Shown one piece after another: positions 34,133 through 43,359 of a stretch of 64,000 nucleotides of DNA (position 1 is its first letter; each line of letters opens with the position of its first letter). The notes under the pieces were generated by a model. The model was not told the DNA's origin, did not search any database, and saw only the letters and a program-made list of their open reading frames with translations. The position numbers and the translations under genes are program-made. The DNA is taken from assembly GCF_000657795.2 (NCBI RefSeq), contig NZ_JHEP02000016.1, forward strand, positions 44,063 to 108,062, given 5' to 3'. Source of the DNA: Bordetella pseudohinzii. Lineage in GTDB: Bacteria > Pseudomonadota > Gammaproteobacteria > Burkholderiales > Burkholderiaceae_B.

Positions 34133-35014
34133 ATGAGGATGGGCAGACTGATGGCGGCAGGTTGGGGGCTCACGCTCCTGGGCGCCTGCGCCAGCACCAA
34201 CGTGGACACGGCCTGGCAGCTGATGCAGCAACAGCAGCAGGAGCAGGCCTTGATGCAGCAAAAGAGCGAGGAGGCCGAGCGCCAGCGCGCCATGGCTTCG
34301 CGCCCGGCCATGGCCCTGTCGGTGATCCGCGAGGCCCAGCAAAGCGGGCGTTATTTTGCTTCGCTGGCCTATCTGGACGCCTACCGCCAGACCTATGGCG
34401 AGACGCCCGAAGTGCAGGTCATGCGCGCGGACGCCTTGCGCATGACCGGGCAGGGCGAGGCCGCCGAAAAGCTCTACCGCGGCCTGCTGTCGGGCGAGCA
34501 GGCTCCGGCGGCCTGGCATGGCCTGGGCCTGCTGGCCGCCGGCCGCTCGGATTTCCCCGGGGCCGTCGACGCCCTGGCGCGCGCGGCCGCCTTGCGGCCG
34601 ACCGATGCCCAGTATCTGGGCGACCTGGGCTATGCGCGGCTGCGGGCCGGCGATCTGCAGGGCGCGCGCCTGCCGCTGGGCCAGGCCGCCGAGCTGGATC
34701 CGGGCAATGCGCGCGTCCTGGGCAACCTGGCCTTGCTGCTGGTGCTGCAGGGCGAAGAGGGCGGGGCGCAGCAGGTCATGACGCGGGGCCAGCTGAGTCC
34801 CCAGGCGCGCAACCGCGTCTATCAGCTGGCCGCGGAGATCCGCCGCCCGGCGGCGGTCTCGGCCAATAGCGGGCCGGGCGCGCCCGGCGGACCCGTGGTG
34901 CGGGCCGTTCCCGCGGGCCCGCCCGCTGCCCCGGCCGCCGAGCCCGCCAGCGCGATCCCCATGGTGCAGCGCCCTTTGCTGGACCGCTTGGGCAATCCCC
35001 CATTAGTGCAATAA
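34133..35014 (+). CDS. tadD: TadD-like TPR lipoprotein
   Basis: A 293-residue predicted lipoprotein (MRMGRLMAAGWGLTLLGAC, lipobox Cys at about 19) needed as a pilotin-like assembly factor in Tad systems. A Gln-rich coiled stretch (QQQQQEQALMQQKSEEAERQ) follows, then TPR-like helices such as ALRMTGQGEAAEKLYRGLL, GLGLLAAGRSDFPGAVDAL and DLGYARLRAGDLQGARLPLG. The C-terminus is Ala/Pro-rich. GGAGG seven bases upstream defines the start, 2 bp after tadC. Confidence 0.85.
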   Translation: MRMGRLMAAGWGLTLLGACASTNVDTAWQLMQQQQQEQALMQQKSEEAERQRAMASRPAMALSVIREAQQSGRYFASLAYLDAYRQTYGETPEVQVMRADALRMTGQGEAAEKLYRGLLSGEQAPAAWHGLGLLAAGRSDFPGAVDALARAAALRPTDAQYLGDLGYARLRAGDLQGARLPLGQAAELDPGNARVLGNLALLLVLQGEEGGAQQVMTRGQLSPQARNRVYQLAAEIRRPAAVSANSGPGAPGGPVVRAVPAGPPAAPAAEPASAIPMVQRPLLDRLGNPPLVQ

Positions 35015-35032
35015 CGCCGACGGAGGTCCGAC

Positions 35033-35467
35033 GTGTCCCGATCCCTGAAATACTGCCTCCTGCCGGCCCTGCTGACCTGCGCCCTGGCCCATGCGCAAAC
35101 CCAGGCGCCGCTGACCGGCGGGGCCGCCGTGAGCGCGCCCGCGGCGAACCCGCCCGCCGCCGCGCCGGTCGCCAGCGGCGAGCCCGCCGCGGCGCCGCCC
35201 GTGGTGCGCCAGGTCGATGCGCCCGCGGCGCCGTCCGCGCCCGCCGCCTTTGTCGAGGAAAACCCCGGCGACGTCACCCGGGCGCTGATGGAGGCCCAGG
35301 CCGACGGCCGCCGCGCGGGGCCGGGACTGCGCCTGCAGGGGCCCGTGGCCACGGCGGCCTGGCGGCGCTATCTCAAGAGCTTCGAACACCCGCTGCCGCA
35401 GTGGTTCGAGAGCGGCGCGACCAGCGGCAAGAGCGGCTCGGGCGGCGGCCTGGGCATGAGCCAATAG
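35033..35467 (+). CDS. DUF3613 secreted protein of the tad locus
   Basis: A 144-residue exported protein with signal peptide LKYCLLPALLTCALAHAQ and a long Ala/Pro-rich linker (about 25-78). The conserved DUF3613 domain is C-terminal: NPGDVTRALMEAQADGRRAG, then VATAAWRRYLKSFEHPLPQW and FESG. GTG start at 35033 is supported by GGAGG (35022-35026). It is found inside betaproteobacterial tad loci between tadD and tadG; function is unknown, presumably periplasmic. Confidence 0.8.
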   Translation: MSRSLKYCLLPALLTCALAHAQTQAPLTGGAAVSAPAANPPAAAPVASGEPAAAPPVVRQVDAPAAPSAPAAFVEENPGDVTRALMEAQADGRRAGPGLRLQGPVATAAWRRYLKSFEHPLPQWFESGATSGKSGSGGGLGMSQ

Positions 35468-35475
35468 GCCCGATC

Positions 35476-37656
35476 ATGCATGGGCGCAGCCGAGCCTGGC
35501 GTCAACGCGGCTCCATCCTGGTGTCGGCCGCGCTCATCATCCTGGTCGGCATCATCCTGCTGGGCGGCGCCCAGCTGGGCTATTTCTATTACGTCAAGCG
35601 CGAGCTGCAAAAAGCCGCCGACCTGGGCGCCTTGACGGCCGCCCAGGTGCTGGACGGCACGACCTGCACCTGGGCCAGGACGGCGGCCACGGCCAATGCG
35701 CGCCAGAACCTGGGCAGCTATGCGGCGGCCCTTTCGCCGCCCCAGGTCGATTGCTATCGCTGGGACCCGGGCAATGCCGCGCTGGCGCCGCGCTATGTGC
35801 GCGCGCCCGGCGCCGGCGAGCGCCTGAACGCCGTGCGGGTGCAGCTCTCCCTGCCCGTGGCGGCGCTCTTTCCCTATGCCACCTCCCGCAATCTGGAGGC
35901 CGAGGCCGTCGCCGCGCGGCCGGCCGAGCCCGTGGCCGCGTTCTGGGTCGGCACGACGCTGGCGGCGACCCAGGCCGGCGTGCTGACCAACCTGCTCAAG
36001 CAGGTCGGCCTGGACCTGAGCGGCACCTCGCTGGCCGGCTATGACGCCGGCCTGGCCACGGCCAAGATCACGCCGGCCGGCCTTTTGCAGCAGCTGGGCA
36101 TCCCGGTGCCGGCCGATATTTCGCTGGGCGACTTCAATCAATTGCTGGCCGCCAATACGCGGCTGCTGGGCGACGTCCTGAATGCCGTGGTCACGGTGGC
36201 CGGCCGCCAGGAACTGCTGGCGGCCAATGTCGGCCTGCTCAATGCCGTCCAGAGCAAGCTGGGCGTGTCCAACCTGAATCTGCGGCTCGGTTCGGCGGGC
36301 AACCTCTCCGGCCTGTTCGCCAATATCACCGGGCCGGACGTGGGCTCGGCGCTCAATGCGCAGCTCAACGCCCTGGATGTGCTGGCCACGGCCATCGGCG
36401 TCGGAAGCAAGGGCCATGCCGTCGAGGTCGGCCAGTCCCTCACGGTGCCCGGCCTCTTGACCATCAGCGCCAAGGCCAGCGTGATCGAGCCGCCTTCGAT
36501 CGCCATCGGCGGCGTGGGCGCCCAGGCCTATACCGCCCAGGTGCGCGCCTTCGTCCAGATCAGCACGCCCAACAAACAGCCCGTCTCCCTCCTGGGCAAT
36601 CTGGTGAGCTTCAACCTCAATATCCCCCTGACCGTGGACGTGGTCTCCGGCAAGGGCACGATCACCAGCCTGTGCACGGCGCGCGATGCGCAGAGCCGCG
36701 ACCTGGCGACGGTGCGGGCCGACGCCGCGCTCATGCGCATGTGCATCGGCGGCCCGCCGGCCGGGGCCGACGCCAATTGGCCGTTTTCCACCCAGTACAG
36801 CTGCGATGACAGCTACGCCAGCCAGCAATTGCTCAACCTGTCCGTCCTGGGCGTGAGCCTGGCCAATCTCAACACGGCCAAGGTCAATGTCGCGGCGCTG
36901 CCGTCCACCGGGCAGGCCGATTTCTATGCCGGCCAGACCCAGACCCTGCCGCCGGGCGGCAACCCCCTGGCCATCGGCGCCACGGTCAAGAATCTCACCG
37001 ACGCCCTGCTGGGCCTGGTGGTGGGCAGCGGCCTGAACAATAGCTCGCTGCTCAACGCGACCAACCAGGGCAAGGTGCGCGACCAGCTCGCGCAGCAGCT
37101 CTGGGACGGCACGGCGACGTCGGTCTGCTCGGCCAACACCCCCAGCTGCCGCGGCAACCGCCTGACAGCGGCGCTCAACCAGGTCAAGGACGCCTCCTCC
37201 GGCCTGGGCGGTTTCCTGGGCGGCCTGACGGGATCGACGGTCAATATCCTCGGCAGCCTGCTGACGCTCAATATTCCGGGTCTGCTGCAAGGCGTGGGCA
37301 GCCTGGTCAACGGGGTGCTGGGCGTGGTGGGAGGGCTGCTCAATGGCTTGCTGGACGTGCTGGGGCTCAATAGCTGCAGCGGCTATATCGCGGGCAGCGA
37401 AGCCGGCTGCCTGAATCAGCTCAAGAGCGCCTTGAGCACCACGCCCAATAATGCGCCCGGGGCCGGCAATGCATCCAATGCGGTCACGGCCCTGGTGGGC
37501 CTGCTGCTCAAGATCCTGCAGCCGGCGCTGGACGCCGTGGGCGTCTCGGTGCTGCAGCCGCTGATCAACAATACGCTCGGCCTGAAGCTCGGCCTGACCG
37601 ATGTGCACATGCTATCCGTGGATTGCGACGGGAAAGGAGTACAGCTTGTCTACTGA
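35476..37656 (+). CDS. tadG: TadG-like pilus assembly protein
   Basis: A 726-residue protein with an N-terminal Tad-type membrane segment (QRGSILVSAALIILVGIILL) followed by the signature GYFYYVKRELQKAADLGALT. The long extracytoplasmic part is rich in Leu/Asn/Gly/Ser segments, for example LGVSNLNLRLGSAGNLSGLF, and has about ten Cys that may pair. Near the C-terminus a Gly/Leu-rich block (LGSLLTLNIPGLLQGVGSLV) resembles the style of the glycine-rich lipoprotein upstream in the window. It closes the structural tad genes, with sigma-54 activator 9 bp downstream. Annotators often call it a DUF2134/TadG-related protein. Confidence 0.82.
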   Translation: MHGRSRAWRQRGSILVSAALIILVGIILLGGAQLGYFYYVKRELQKAADLGALTAAQVLDGTTCTWARTAATANARQNLGSYAAALSPPQVDCYRWDPGNAALAPRYVRAPGAGERLNAVRVQLSLPVAALFPYATSRNLEAEAVAARPAEPVAAFWVGTTLAATQAGVLTNLLKQVGLDLSGTSLAGYDAGLATAKITPAGLLQQLGIPVPADISLGDFNQLLAANTRLLGDVLNAVVTVAGRQELLAANVGLLNAVQSKLGVSNLNLRLGSAGNLSGLFANITGPDVGSALNAQLNALDVLATAIGVGSKGHAVEVGQSLTVPGLLTISAKASVIEPPSIAIGGVGAQAYTAQVRAFVQISTPNKQPVSLLGNLVSFNLNIPLTVDVVSGKGTITSLCTARDAQSRDLATVRADAALMRMCIGGPPAGADANWPFSTQYSCDDSYASQQLLNLSVLGVSLANLNTAKVNVAALPSTGQADFYAGQTQTLPPGGNPLAIGATVKNLTDALLGLVVGSGLNNSSLLNATNQGKVRDQLAQQLWDGTATSVCSANTPSCRGNRLTAALNQVKDASSGLGGFLGGLTGSTVNILGSLLTLNIPGLLQGVGSLVNGVLGVVGGLLNGLLDVLGLNSCSGYIAGSEAGCLNQLKSALSTTPNNAPGAGNASNAVTALVGLLLKILQPALDAVGVSVLQPLINNTLGLKLGLTDVHMLSVDCDGKGVQLVY

Positions 37657-37665
37657 GAGGGTGTC

Positions 37666-39048
37666 ATGAGCGAAGCGCGGCTCAACGACGGCCTGGACGT
37701 CTATGTGTGGGAGGGCAGTTCGGATATTGCCCTGAGGACCGAACACGCCCTGACGGGCTACGACGCCACGGTCATCCACGCCGATGCCTCGGCCACCTCG
37801 CTGCCGCAGGATCGCGATGCGACGCGCCTGGCGGTGGCCGTGGTGTCCGTGACCATCATGGGCGATGGACGTTTTTCCAGCGACTGGCTGGCCACGCAAG
37901 GCATCCCCGTGATCTGGGTGGCCGGGGAGGAGCGCAGCCATGACCGGCGCTTCTATCCCCCCGAGTACTCCTACACCCTGCCGCTGGCCTTCAGCGGCGC
38001 CGAACTGCGCCGGCTGTTGTTCCGGGTGGCCGGCATCGCCCAGAGCGCCACGGCGCCCGATGGACCCAGGCCGACGCCGGCCCTGGTGGCCGAGTCGCCG
38101 GCCATGCGCAATCTCCTGGCCGAGGCCGGCATGTTCGCCGACTGCCGCTCCAATGTGCTTATCCATGGCGAGACCGGCGTCGGCAAGGAGCGCATCGCGC
38201 GCCTGCTGCACGACGCGGCGTCCTGGTCGGCCGGGCCCTTCGTGGCGGTCAATTGCGGCGCCATCCCGGAAGGCCTGTTCGAGGCGCATTTCTTCGGCCA
38301 CGCCAAGGGCGCCTTCACCGGCGCGGTCGGCGCGCACAAAGGCTATTTCGAACAGGCCCATGGCGGCACGCTGTTCCTGGACGAAATCGGCGACCTGCCG
38401 CTCTATCAGCAGGTCAAGCTGCTGCGCGTGCTGGAGCAGAACACCGTGACCCGGCTGGGTTCGGCCGTCGAGGTGCCGGTGGCCTTCCGCCTGGTGGCCG
38501 CGACCAACAAGGACTTGCGCGCCCTGGTCGCCGAGGGCGATTTCCGCGCCGACCTGTATTACCGGCTGGCGGTCATCGAGCTGCGCATCCCCAATCTGGA
38601 GTCGCGCGGGCCGGCGGAAAAGCGCGCGCTCTTTTCGGCCCTGCTGCGCCAGCACGGGGTCCAGGACGAGGCGCCGGCCTGGCTCCTGCAGCGCGTGGAA
38701 AGCCTGCGTTTCCCCGGCAATGTGCGCGAGCTGTCCAATCTGGCCGAGCGCGTGGCCATCGTCAGGCGGCAGTTGCAGGGCTGGGACCCCGGCCGCCTGG
38801 AGCGCATCCTGGACGGGCAGGGCGCGGGCGCGGCGGCCGGCGGCGCCCCGGCGGCGGCCGCCGCGCTGACCGAGGCCGAGCGGGCCGAGCGCGAGCGCAT
38901 CCTGGCCGCGCTGGAAAGCCATGGCTGGCGGCGCCAGGATACCGCGCATCATCTGGGCATCAGCCGCAAGGTGCTTTGGGAAAAAATGCGCAAGCTGCGG
39001 CTGGGCGAAGCCCAGGGCGAGGCGGTTGACGGGATGGCCGATCTATAA
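37666..39048 (+). CDS. Sigma-54-dependent activator with degenerate receiver
   Basis: A 460-residue bacterial enhancer-binding protein. The N-terminal 120 residues have a receiver-like pattern but no acidic pair or phospho-acceptor Asp in the expected places (FleQ-like degeneracy). The AAA+ domain is intact: Walker [19 protein letters not shown], the sigma-54 contact loop [16 protein letters not shown], Walker [14 protein letters not shown], and the arginine finger region [19 protein letters not shown]-terminal Fis-type HTH ([20 protein letters not shown]) binds DNA. GAGGG five bases upstream; 9 bp after tadG. It probably regulates the tad locus, though no clear -24/-12 site was found before flp. 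Confidence 0.88.
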   Translation: MSEARLNDGLDVYVWEGSSDIALRTEHALTGYDATVIHADASATSLPQDRDATRLAVAVVSVTIMGDGRFSSDWLATQGIPVIWVAGEERSHDRRFYPPEYSYTLPLAFSGAELRRLLFRVAGIAQSATAPDGPRPTPALVAESPAMRNLLAEAGMFADCRSNVLIHGETGVGKERIARLLHDAASWSAGPFVAVNCGAIPEGLFEAHFFGHAKGAFTGAVGAHKGYFEQAHGGTLFLDEIGDLPLYQQVKLLRVLEQNTVTRLGSAVEVPVAFRLVAATNKDLRALVAEGDFRADLYYRLAVIELRIPNLESRGPAEKRALFSALLRQHGVQDEAPAWLLQRVESLRFPGNVRELSNLAERVAIVRRQLQGWDPGRLERILDGQGAGAAAGGAPAAAAALTEAERAERERILAALESHGWRRQDTAHHLGISRKVLWEKMRKLRLGEAQGEAVDGMADL

Positions 39049-39051
39049 CGC

Positions 39052-39092
39052 GGGAAAAACGGTATTTCCCCCCCGGGTTTTCTGGGGGGAAA
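39052..39092 (+). promoter_or_regulatory. Two mutually exclusive hairpins after the sigma-54 activator
   Basis: TTTCCC (39065-39070) can pair with GGGAAA upstream (39052-39057) or, as TTTCCCCCC (39065-39073), with GGGGGGAAA downstream (39084-39092). The larger stem is 9 bp with a 10-base loop and no T-run. It could terminate the tad transcript or act as a switchable leader for the next gene. Confidence 0.4.
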
Positions 39093-39116
39093 CTGATACG
39101 AATATTCTCGATTAGT

Positions 39117-39125
39117 TGCTATAGT
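39117..39125 (+). promoter_or_regulatory. Extended -10 promoter for the DUF2968 gene
   Basis: TGCTATAGT at 39117-39125 is an extended -10 element 26 bases before the ATG at 39152. No good -35 hexamer is seen at the right distance, as is usual for extended -10 promoters. Confidence 0.45.
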
Positions 39126-39151
39126 TCGGTACTCACCGCATAGGGGAAGGA

Positions 39152-39847
39152 ATGAAGATCGATATCCTGGGGAAAGGCGCGCGCCTGGCCATGGCCGGCA
39201 CGATCCTGTCCGCGCTGGCCGCCTGCGCCACCACCCAGCCGGAAGCCGAGCGCCCGGTGGTGCAGCAGGTCGAAAACAAAGACGCCGCCACGACGCCCGT
39301 GACGCCTCCGCCGCCCCCTGCGCCCGCGCCGCGGGCCGGTTCCACCGCGACCGAGCTGCAGGGGCTGATCCAGTCCCGCCAGGTATCGGAATTGCGCACG
39401 GCCTATAACGGCAGCTACGGCGCCAGCCTGTTGTTCAAGCCCGACGATCAAACTTATTTCGTCGCGCTGTTCCAACAAAAAGACTTCTGGCGCGTCGTGA
39501 AGACCCAGAGCTCGGCCCAGGCGGAAGCCACGTATCGCAGCTTCGTCACCCGTTCCGCCGAGCTGGCCGATATCGAAATCCGGCGCATCCGCCTGCAGGC
39601 CGAGTACAACAAGGCCGAGCAGCAGTTGGCGGCCCGCAATGCCGAGCTGGCCGCCTTGCAGGCCGACCAGGCCTTGCGCCAGGAGCAGGAGCAGCAGGTC
39701 GCGGCCCGCCAGGCGCAATCGCGCCAGGAGGCCCAGGCGCTCAACGACCAGAACAAGGACGTGCGCGAGCAGTTGCGCAAGCTGCAACGCCAGATCGACA
39801 GCCTGCAGGCCGAGCAGATGCGCCTGAACGCCCCGCGGCGCAAGTAA
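39152..39847 (+). CDS. DUF2968 lipoprotein
   Basis: A 231-residue predicted lipoprotein: signal MAGTILSALAACATT with lipobox LAAC, then a Pro-rich linker (VTPPPPPAPAPRAG). The DUF2968 core reads ATELQGLIQSRQVSELRTAY, NGSYGASLLFKPDDQTYFVA, LFQQKDFWRVVKTQ, followed by a long C-terminal coiled coil (about 150-225) rich in Gln, Ala and Glu. The family is essentially Burkholderiales-specific and uncharacterised. It has its own promoter and is probably not part of the tad operon. Confidence 0.8.
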   Translation: MKIDILGKGARLAMAGTILSALAACATTQPEAERPVVQQVENKDAATTPVTPPPPPAPAPRAGSTATELQGLIQSRQVSELRTAYNGSYGASLLFKPDDQTYFVALFQQKDFWRVVKTQSSAQAEATYRSFVTRSAELADIEIRRIRLQAEYNKAEQQLAARNAELAALQADQALRQEQEQQVAARQAQSRQEAQALNDQNKDVREQLRKLQRQIDSLQAEQMRLNAPRRK

Positions 39848-39916
39848 GGGGAGGCGCCGGCCGGAGCGGCTTTTCCAAGCCCTTGTTTTTCCGGCCGGAT
39901 TCCCCATCTATCCGGC

Positions 39917-40357
39917 ATGGCATTGAAAGTTTTCGATCTCCAATGCGAGCACGGCCATGTGTTTGAAGGCTGGTTTGCTTCGCATGACGACTATGACGCC
40001 CAGCAGGCCCGCGGCCTGCTGACCTGTCCTGTCTGCGCCTCGGCCGCGATCACCAAACGCCTGTCCGCGCCGCATCTCAATGTCGCGCATCTGCATCAGC
40101 CGGCGCCCGCGCCCGCCCCCGCCCCCGCCCCCAACGCCCTGCAGGCCGAAGTCATGCGCAAAGTGCGCGAGCTCATCCGCCAGACCGAGAACGTCGGCGC
40201 GGGCTTTGCCGCCGAGGCCCGGCGCATCCACGAGGGCGAGGCCGCCGAGCGCCCCATACGCGGCACCGCCACGGCCGACGAACGCGCCGAGCTGGCCGAA
40301 GAGGGCATCGAAGTGCTGTCCCTGCCGGCCTTTCTGGACGACGACCAGCTGCAATAG
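39917..40357 (+). CDS. DUF1178 zinc-binding protein
   Basis: A 146-residue cytoplasmic protein of the DUF1178 family: MALKVFDLQCEHGHVFEGWF at the N-terminus and GLLTCPVCASAAITKRLSAP, giving Cys/His ligands for a rubredoxin-like zinc knuckle. A short Ala-Pro repeat (PAPAPAPAPAP) links to the conserved C-terminal helix and the end RPIRGTATADERAELAEEGI. Function is unknown. It stands between DUF2968 and the porin gene with no obvious operon partner. Confidence 0.82.
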   Translation: MALKVFDLQCEHGHVFEGWFASHDDYDAQQARGLLTCPVCASAAITKRLSAPHLNVAHLHQPAPAPAPAPAPNALQAEVMRKVRELIRQTENVGAGFAAEARRIHEGEAAERPIRGTATADERAELAEEGIEVLSLPAFLDDDQLQ

Positions 40358-40428
40358 TCCCCCGCCTTTCCTGGCCGGGCCCGGACTGTAATCCCACTTT
40401 CCATTCTGCTTTCCTTTTTTCCGGTATT

Positions 40429-40447
40429 CGCCGCGGAAATCGCGGCG
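40429..40447 (+). promoter_or_regulatory. Hairpin in the porin leader
   Basis: CGCCGCG (40429-40435) pairs with CGCGGCG (40441-40447) across a GAAAT loop, ending 57 bases before the porin start. A T-rich run lies just upstream (40411-40420). It may be a 5'-UTR structure or the remnant terminator of the DUF1178 gene. Confidence 0.35.
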
Positions 40448-40504
40448 CTCCCGCGCGCGCCCGCACATTGCCTGCCGTCGGCACAGGCCGCAGAGGAGAC
40501 CAGA

Positions 40505-41494
40505 ATGAAGAAGACATTCGCCGCCGTGCTGGCGGCCGTGGTGTGTCCCGCCGCCATGGCGCAGTCGTCGTTGACGCTGTCCGGCGTGATGGACATGGGC
40601 ATGAGCTATCGCAGCGGCGACGCCCAGAGCCGGATTTCCACGCGATCGGGCGGCCAGTCCGTGTCGCGCTGGACGCTGCGGGGCAGCGAAGATCTCGGCG
40701 GCGGCATGACGGCGTTTTTCAACCTGACCAACGTCTTCAATGCCGGCACGGGCAAGTCGGCGTTCGATGGCCGCCTCTTCAATGGCGCTGCCTACGTCGG
40801 TCTGCGCGCTTCGGCGGGCGAACTGCGCCTTGGGCGCCAGGCCGTTTTCGGCGGGGCCTGGGGCAGCCTGGATGCGGGCTTCGATGGCGGTTGGGCCGGC
40901 GCTGGCGACCTGGTCATGCCGGCCGGGCATGGCGACGTGGGGCCCAGCGCCATCGTCGACAAGCTCGTGAGCTACCGCTCTCCCGCGCTGGGGCCTTTCA
41001 AGCTCGGCCTGGGTTACAGCTTTGGCGTGTACGAGGCCGCCGAAGCGAAAGACGTCCGGCGCGACCATCTCTACACCGCCGGCCTGCGTTACGAAGAAGG
41101 CCCATGGTCGGCCGGCCTGACGGTCGATGGCCTCTTGCCGCGCGACGCGGAAACCCGCCGCCGCACGCGCAACCACCAGGCGACCCTGGCCTACCAGCAA
41201 GACCGTTTCGGCGCCAGCCTGGGGCTTGCCTGGCTGGTCAATGCCAACCGCGGGCCGGTCGCCGACCTGCGGCATTACTCGGCCATCGCGGCCGGCATGC
41301 ATGTCGGCCTGGGGGCCGCCTCGACGCTGCGCCTGGCCGTGCAGCGCGCCGCCGCCCTGGATTTCTACAGCCTGGCGGCCGGCTACCAATACGATCTGTC
41401 CAAGCGCAGCAATCTTTACTCCTATGTCATCCATCGCCACGGCGGGCCGTTCGGACGCCAGATCTGGACGGCCGGCCTGCGGCATCGTTTCTGA
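40505..41494 (+). CDS. Gram-negative porin (beta-proteobacterial type)
   Basis: A 329-residue outer-membrane beta-barrel. Signal peptide MKKTFAAVLAAVVCPAAMAQ leads into SSLTLSGVMDMGMSYRS, the classical first strand of Burkholderiales porins, then SRWTLRGSEDLGGGMTAFFN and GAAYVGLRASAGELRLGRQ. The C-terminus ends in Phe (AGLRHRF), the outer-membrane sorting signal. It is slightly shorter than the common 350-390 residues. Monocistronic, with a strong terminator immediately downstream. Confidence 0.88.
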   Translation: MKKTFAAVLAAVVCPAAMAQSSLTLSGVMDMGMSYRSGDAQSRISTRSGGQSVSRWTLRGSEDLGGGMTAFFNLTNVFNAGTGKSAFDGRLFNGAAYVGLRASAGELRLGRQAVFGGAWGSLDAGFDGGWAGAGDLVMPAGHGDVGPSAIVDKLVSYRSPALGPFKLGLGYSFGVYEAAEAKDVRRDHLYTAGLRYEEGPWSAGLTVDGLLPRDAETRRRTRNHQATLAYQQDRFGASLGLAWLVNANRGPVADLRHYSAIAAGMHVGLGAASTLRLAVQRAAALDFYSLAAGYQYDLSKRSNLYSYVIHRHGGPFGRQIWTAGLRHRF

Positions 41495-41500
41495 GGCCCA

Positions 41501-41532
41501 AAAACAAACGCCCACCGGGAGGTGGGCGTTTG
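41501..41532 (-). terminator. Shared terminator between porin and efp
   Basis: A 12-bp perfect stem, CAAACGCCCACC (41505-41516) with GGTGGGCGTTTG (41521-41532), loop GGGA. On the minus strand a T-run follows (read as AAAAA at 41500-41504), making it the efp terminator; it can also fold in the porin transcript. Confidence 0.85.
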
Positions 41533-41547
41533 CGGCGCGTCGCGTGC

Positions 41548-42105
41548 TTAGTTGACGCGGCTGCGATACTCGTTGGTGCGCGTATCGATTTCGATCTTGT
41601 CGCCGATGGCGCAGAACAGCGGAACCTGCAGTTCGTAGCCGGTGTTGATCTTGGCGGGCTTGAGCACCTTGCCCGAGGTGTCGCCGCGAACGGCCGGCTC
41701 GGTGTAGGTGATTTCGCGGACCAGGATGGTCGGCAGTTCGACCGAGATGGCGCGGCCGTCGTAGAACACCACTTCAACCGGCATGGCTTCTTCGAGGTAG
41801 TTCAGGGCGTCGCCCATGCTTTCGGCCTCGATCTCATACTGGTTGTAGTCGGCGTCCATGAAGACGTACATCGGGTCGCCGAAGTAGGAGTAGGTGCACT
41901 CCTTGCGTTCCAGCAGGACGATGTCGAACTTTTCATCGGCCTTGTAGACAGACTCGCTGGCCGAACCCGTCAGCAGGTTCTTGAACTTCAGCTTGACCAC
42001 GGCGGCGTTACGGCCGGACTTGTTGTATTCGGTCTTCTGGACCACGAGCGGGTCCTTGCCGACCATCACCACGTTGCCGACTCGCAATTCCTGAGCGGTT
42101 TTCAT
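41548..42105 (-). CDS. efp: Translation elongation factor P
   Basis: A 185-residue EF-P, the factor that rescues ribosomes stalled at consecutive prolines. The KOW-like domain carries the modification loop [20 protein letters not shown] with Arg32 at the tip, the target for rhamnosylation, rather than the Lys modified by EpmA. The S1-like C-terminal domains end [20 protein letters not shown] and [10 protein letters not shown]. It lies beside earP, on the same strand but upstream's gene is earP's downstream neighbour by 159 bp of non-coding sequence, so the enzyme and its substrate are encoded together. Confidence 0.97.
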   Translation of the reverse strand: MKTAQELRVGNVVMVGKDPLVVQKTEYNKSGRNAAVVKLKFKNLLTGSASESVYKADEKFDIVLLERKECTYSYFGDPMYVFMDADYNQYEIEAESMGDALNYLEEAMPVEVVFYDGRAISVELPTILVREITYTEPAVRGDTSGKVLKPAKINTGYELQVPLFCAIGDKIEIDTRTNEYRSRVN

Positions 42106-42264
42106 CGATTAAAACTCCGGGGGGTAAAGTGCGCGCTCGCCGTGCGTGCGCCTGAGCGGAGTTAACCATCTATGCGCGCCCCGGGAGGCTGTCAAAAAAG
42201 ATCCTTGCAAGCGCCTGGGATACACGGGCGGGCCGGCCGGCAGACTCGCAGAAAACTCTCTATT

Positions 42265-43353
42265 CTAGCGCGTCTTGGTCAATTCCGCGCAGAAATCCGC
42301 AAGTGTGTCCCCTAAATCAGGGCGCGCGGCAAAGCCGGCGTCCCAGTCGCGGGCGGCCTGGCGCCATGCCTCCCAGGACGGACCCCGCAGGGCGGCCAGC
42401 AAGGTGGCGTGCCAGTCGGCGCCGGGCCGGGGCTCGTTCCAGAGAGAAAACAAGGCCCGGGCGGGGGCGGGCGCGGGGTAGCGCGCCAGCCAGGCCTGGA
42501 GTTTTTCCAGGTGGACGTTCTCTTCCTGGGGGTAGATCTGCCAGACCAGGGGGCGCGCCGCCCAGGCGGCGCGCACGAAAGAATCTTCGCCGCGCACGAA
42601 ATTGATGTCGGCGCACCACAACAGCCGGTCGAAATCCGGCTGGCTGACAAAGGGCACGCGGGCGACCTGCAGCGCCGCGCCGGCGGCGTCTTCCAGGCCC
42701 GGGGCCACGCCCTGGGGCACGAGCAGCAGGGTGGGCGCATCGCCCAGGGCCGCGGCCAGCTCGCGGTAGGGCGCCTGCGGGTAGCAGAACAGGGTCAAGG
42801 TCCGGCTGTCCGGGTGGGCGCGCGCCACGCCCAGGCCGCGCAGAAAATCCGCTTGGGCGGGGCGGCTGGCCTGGAAGGCGTCGCGCGCCGCCGTCAGGCC
42901 GGGCTCGCGTATCAGCCCGCCCGTGGCGGGCGTGAAGCCGGGGAAGAAAAAGTGCTTCACCAGGCCGTCAGGGCGCTGCGAGGGCAGGCCATGGCAGCTT
43001 TCCACCCAGTCCTCGGCGCTCAGGTATTCCAGATTGATCCAGGCCGGCGGCGGCTGGCGCTGCCGCATGGCCTGGACAAAACCGGCCGGCGGATCGCAGG
43101 CAAACGCCTCGATCACCACATCGCCGGGCGTCAGATCGGGATGCTCGCCCCAACGGATGATGTCTATGCCCAGCAGCTGCTGGCGCTCGGCATGCGGATC
43201 GACCTCGGGCTGCAGGCGGGCAAAGGCCCGCAAATCATCGACCCAGAGGCGGATCCGCCAGCCGCGGCCCTGGCGCAGCCGCCGGGCCAGACGCCAGCAC
43301 ACGCCGATATCGCCGTAGTTGTCGACCACGCGGCAAAAGATATCGGCGCGCAT
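42265..43353 (-). CDS. earP: EF-P arginine rhamnosyltransferase EarP
   Basis: A 362-residue GT-B glycosyltransferase that transfers rhamnose from dTDP-rhamnose to Arg32 of EF-P. Diagnostic features: the N-terminal FCRVVDNYGDIGVCWRLARR with the catalytic/active-site Asp residues, INLEYLSAEDWVESCHGLPS, KHFFFPGF, and the nucleotide-sugar segment VRGEDSFVRAAWAARPLVWQ followed by IYPQEENVHLEKL. The stop is 159 bp from the start of efp (both minus strand). It is followed upstream by DUF2863 with a 6-bp gap. Confidence 0.95.
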   Translation of the reverse strand: MRADIFCRVVDNYGDIGVCWRLARRLRQGRGWRIRLWVDDLRAFARLQPEVDPHAERQQLLGIDIIRWGEHPDLTPGDVVIEAFACDPPAGFVQAMRQRQPPPAWINLEYLSAEDWVESCHGLPSQRPDGLVKHFFFPGFTPATGGLIREPGLTAARDAFQASRPAQADFLRGLGVARAHPDSRTLTLFCYPQAPYRELAAALGDAPTLLLVPQGVAPGLEDAAGAALQVARVPFVSQPDFDRLLWCADINFVRGEDSFVRAAWAARPLVWQIYPQEENVHLEKLQAWLARYPAPAPARALFSLWNEPRPGADWHATLLAALRGPSWEAWRQAARDWDAGFAARPDLGDTLADFCAELTKTR

Positions 43354-43359
43354 GGCGGC

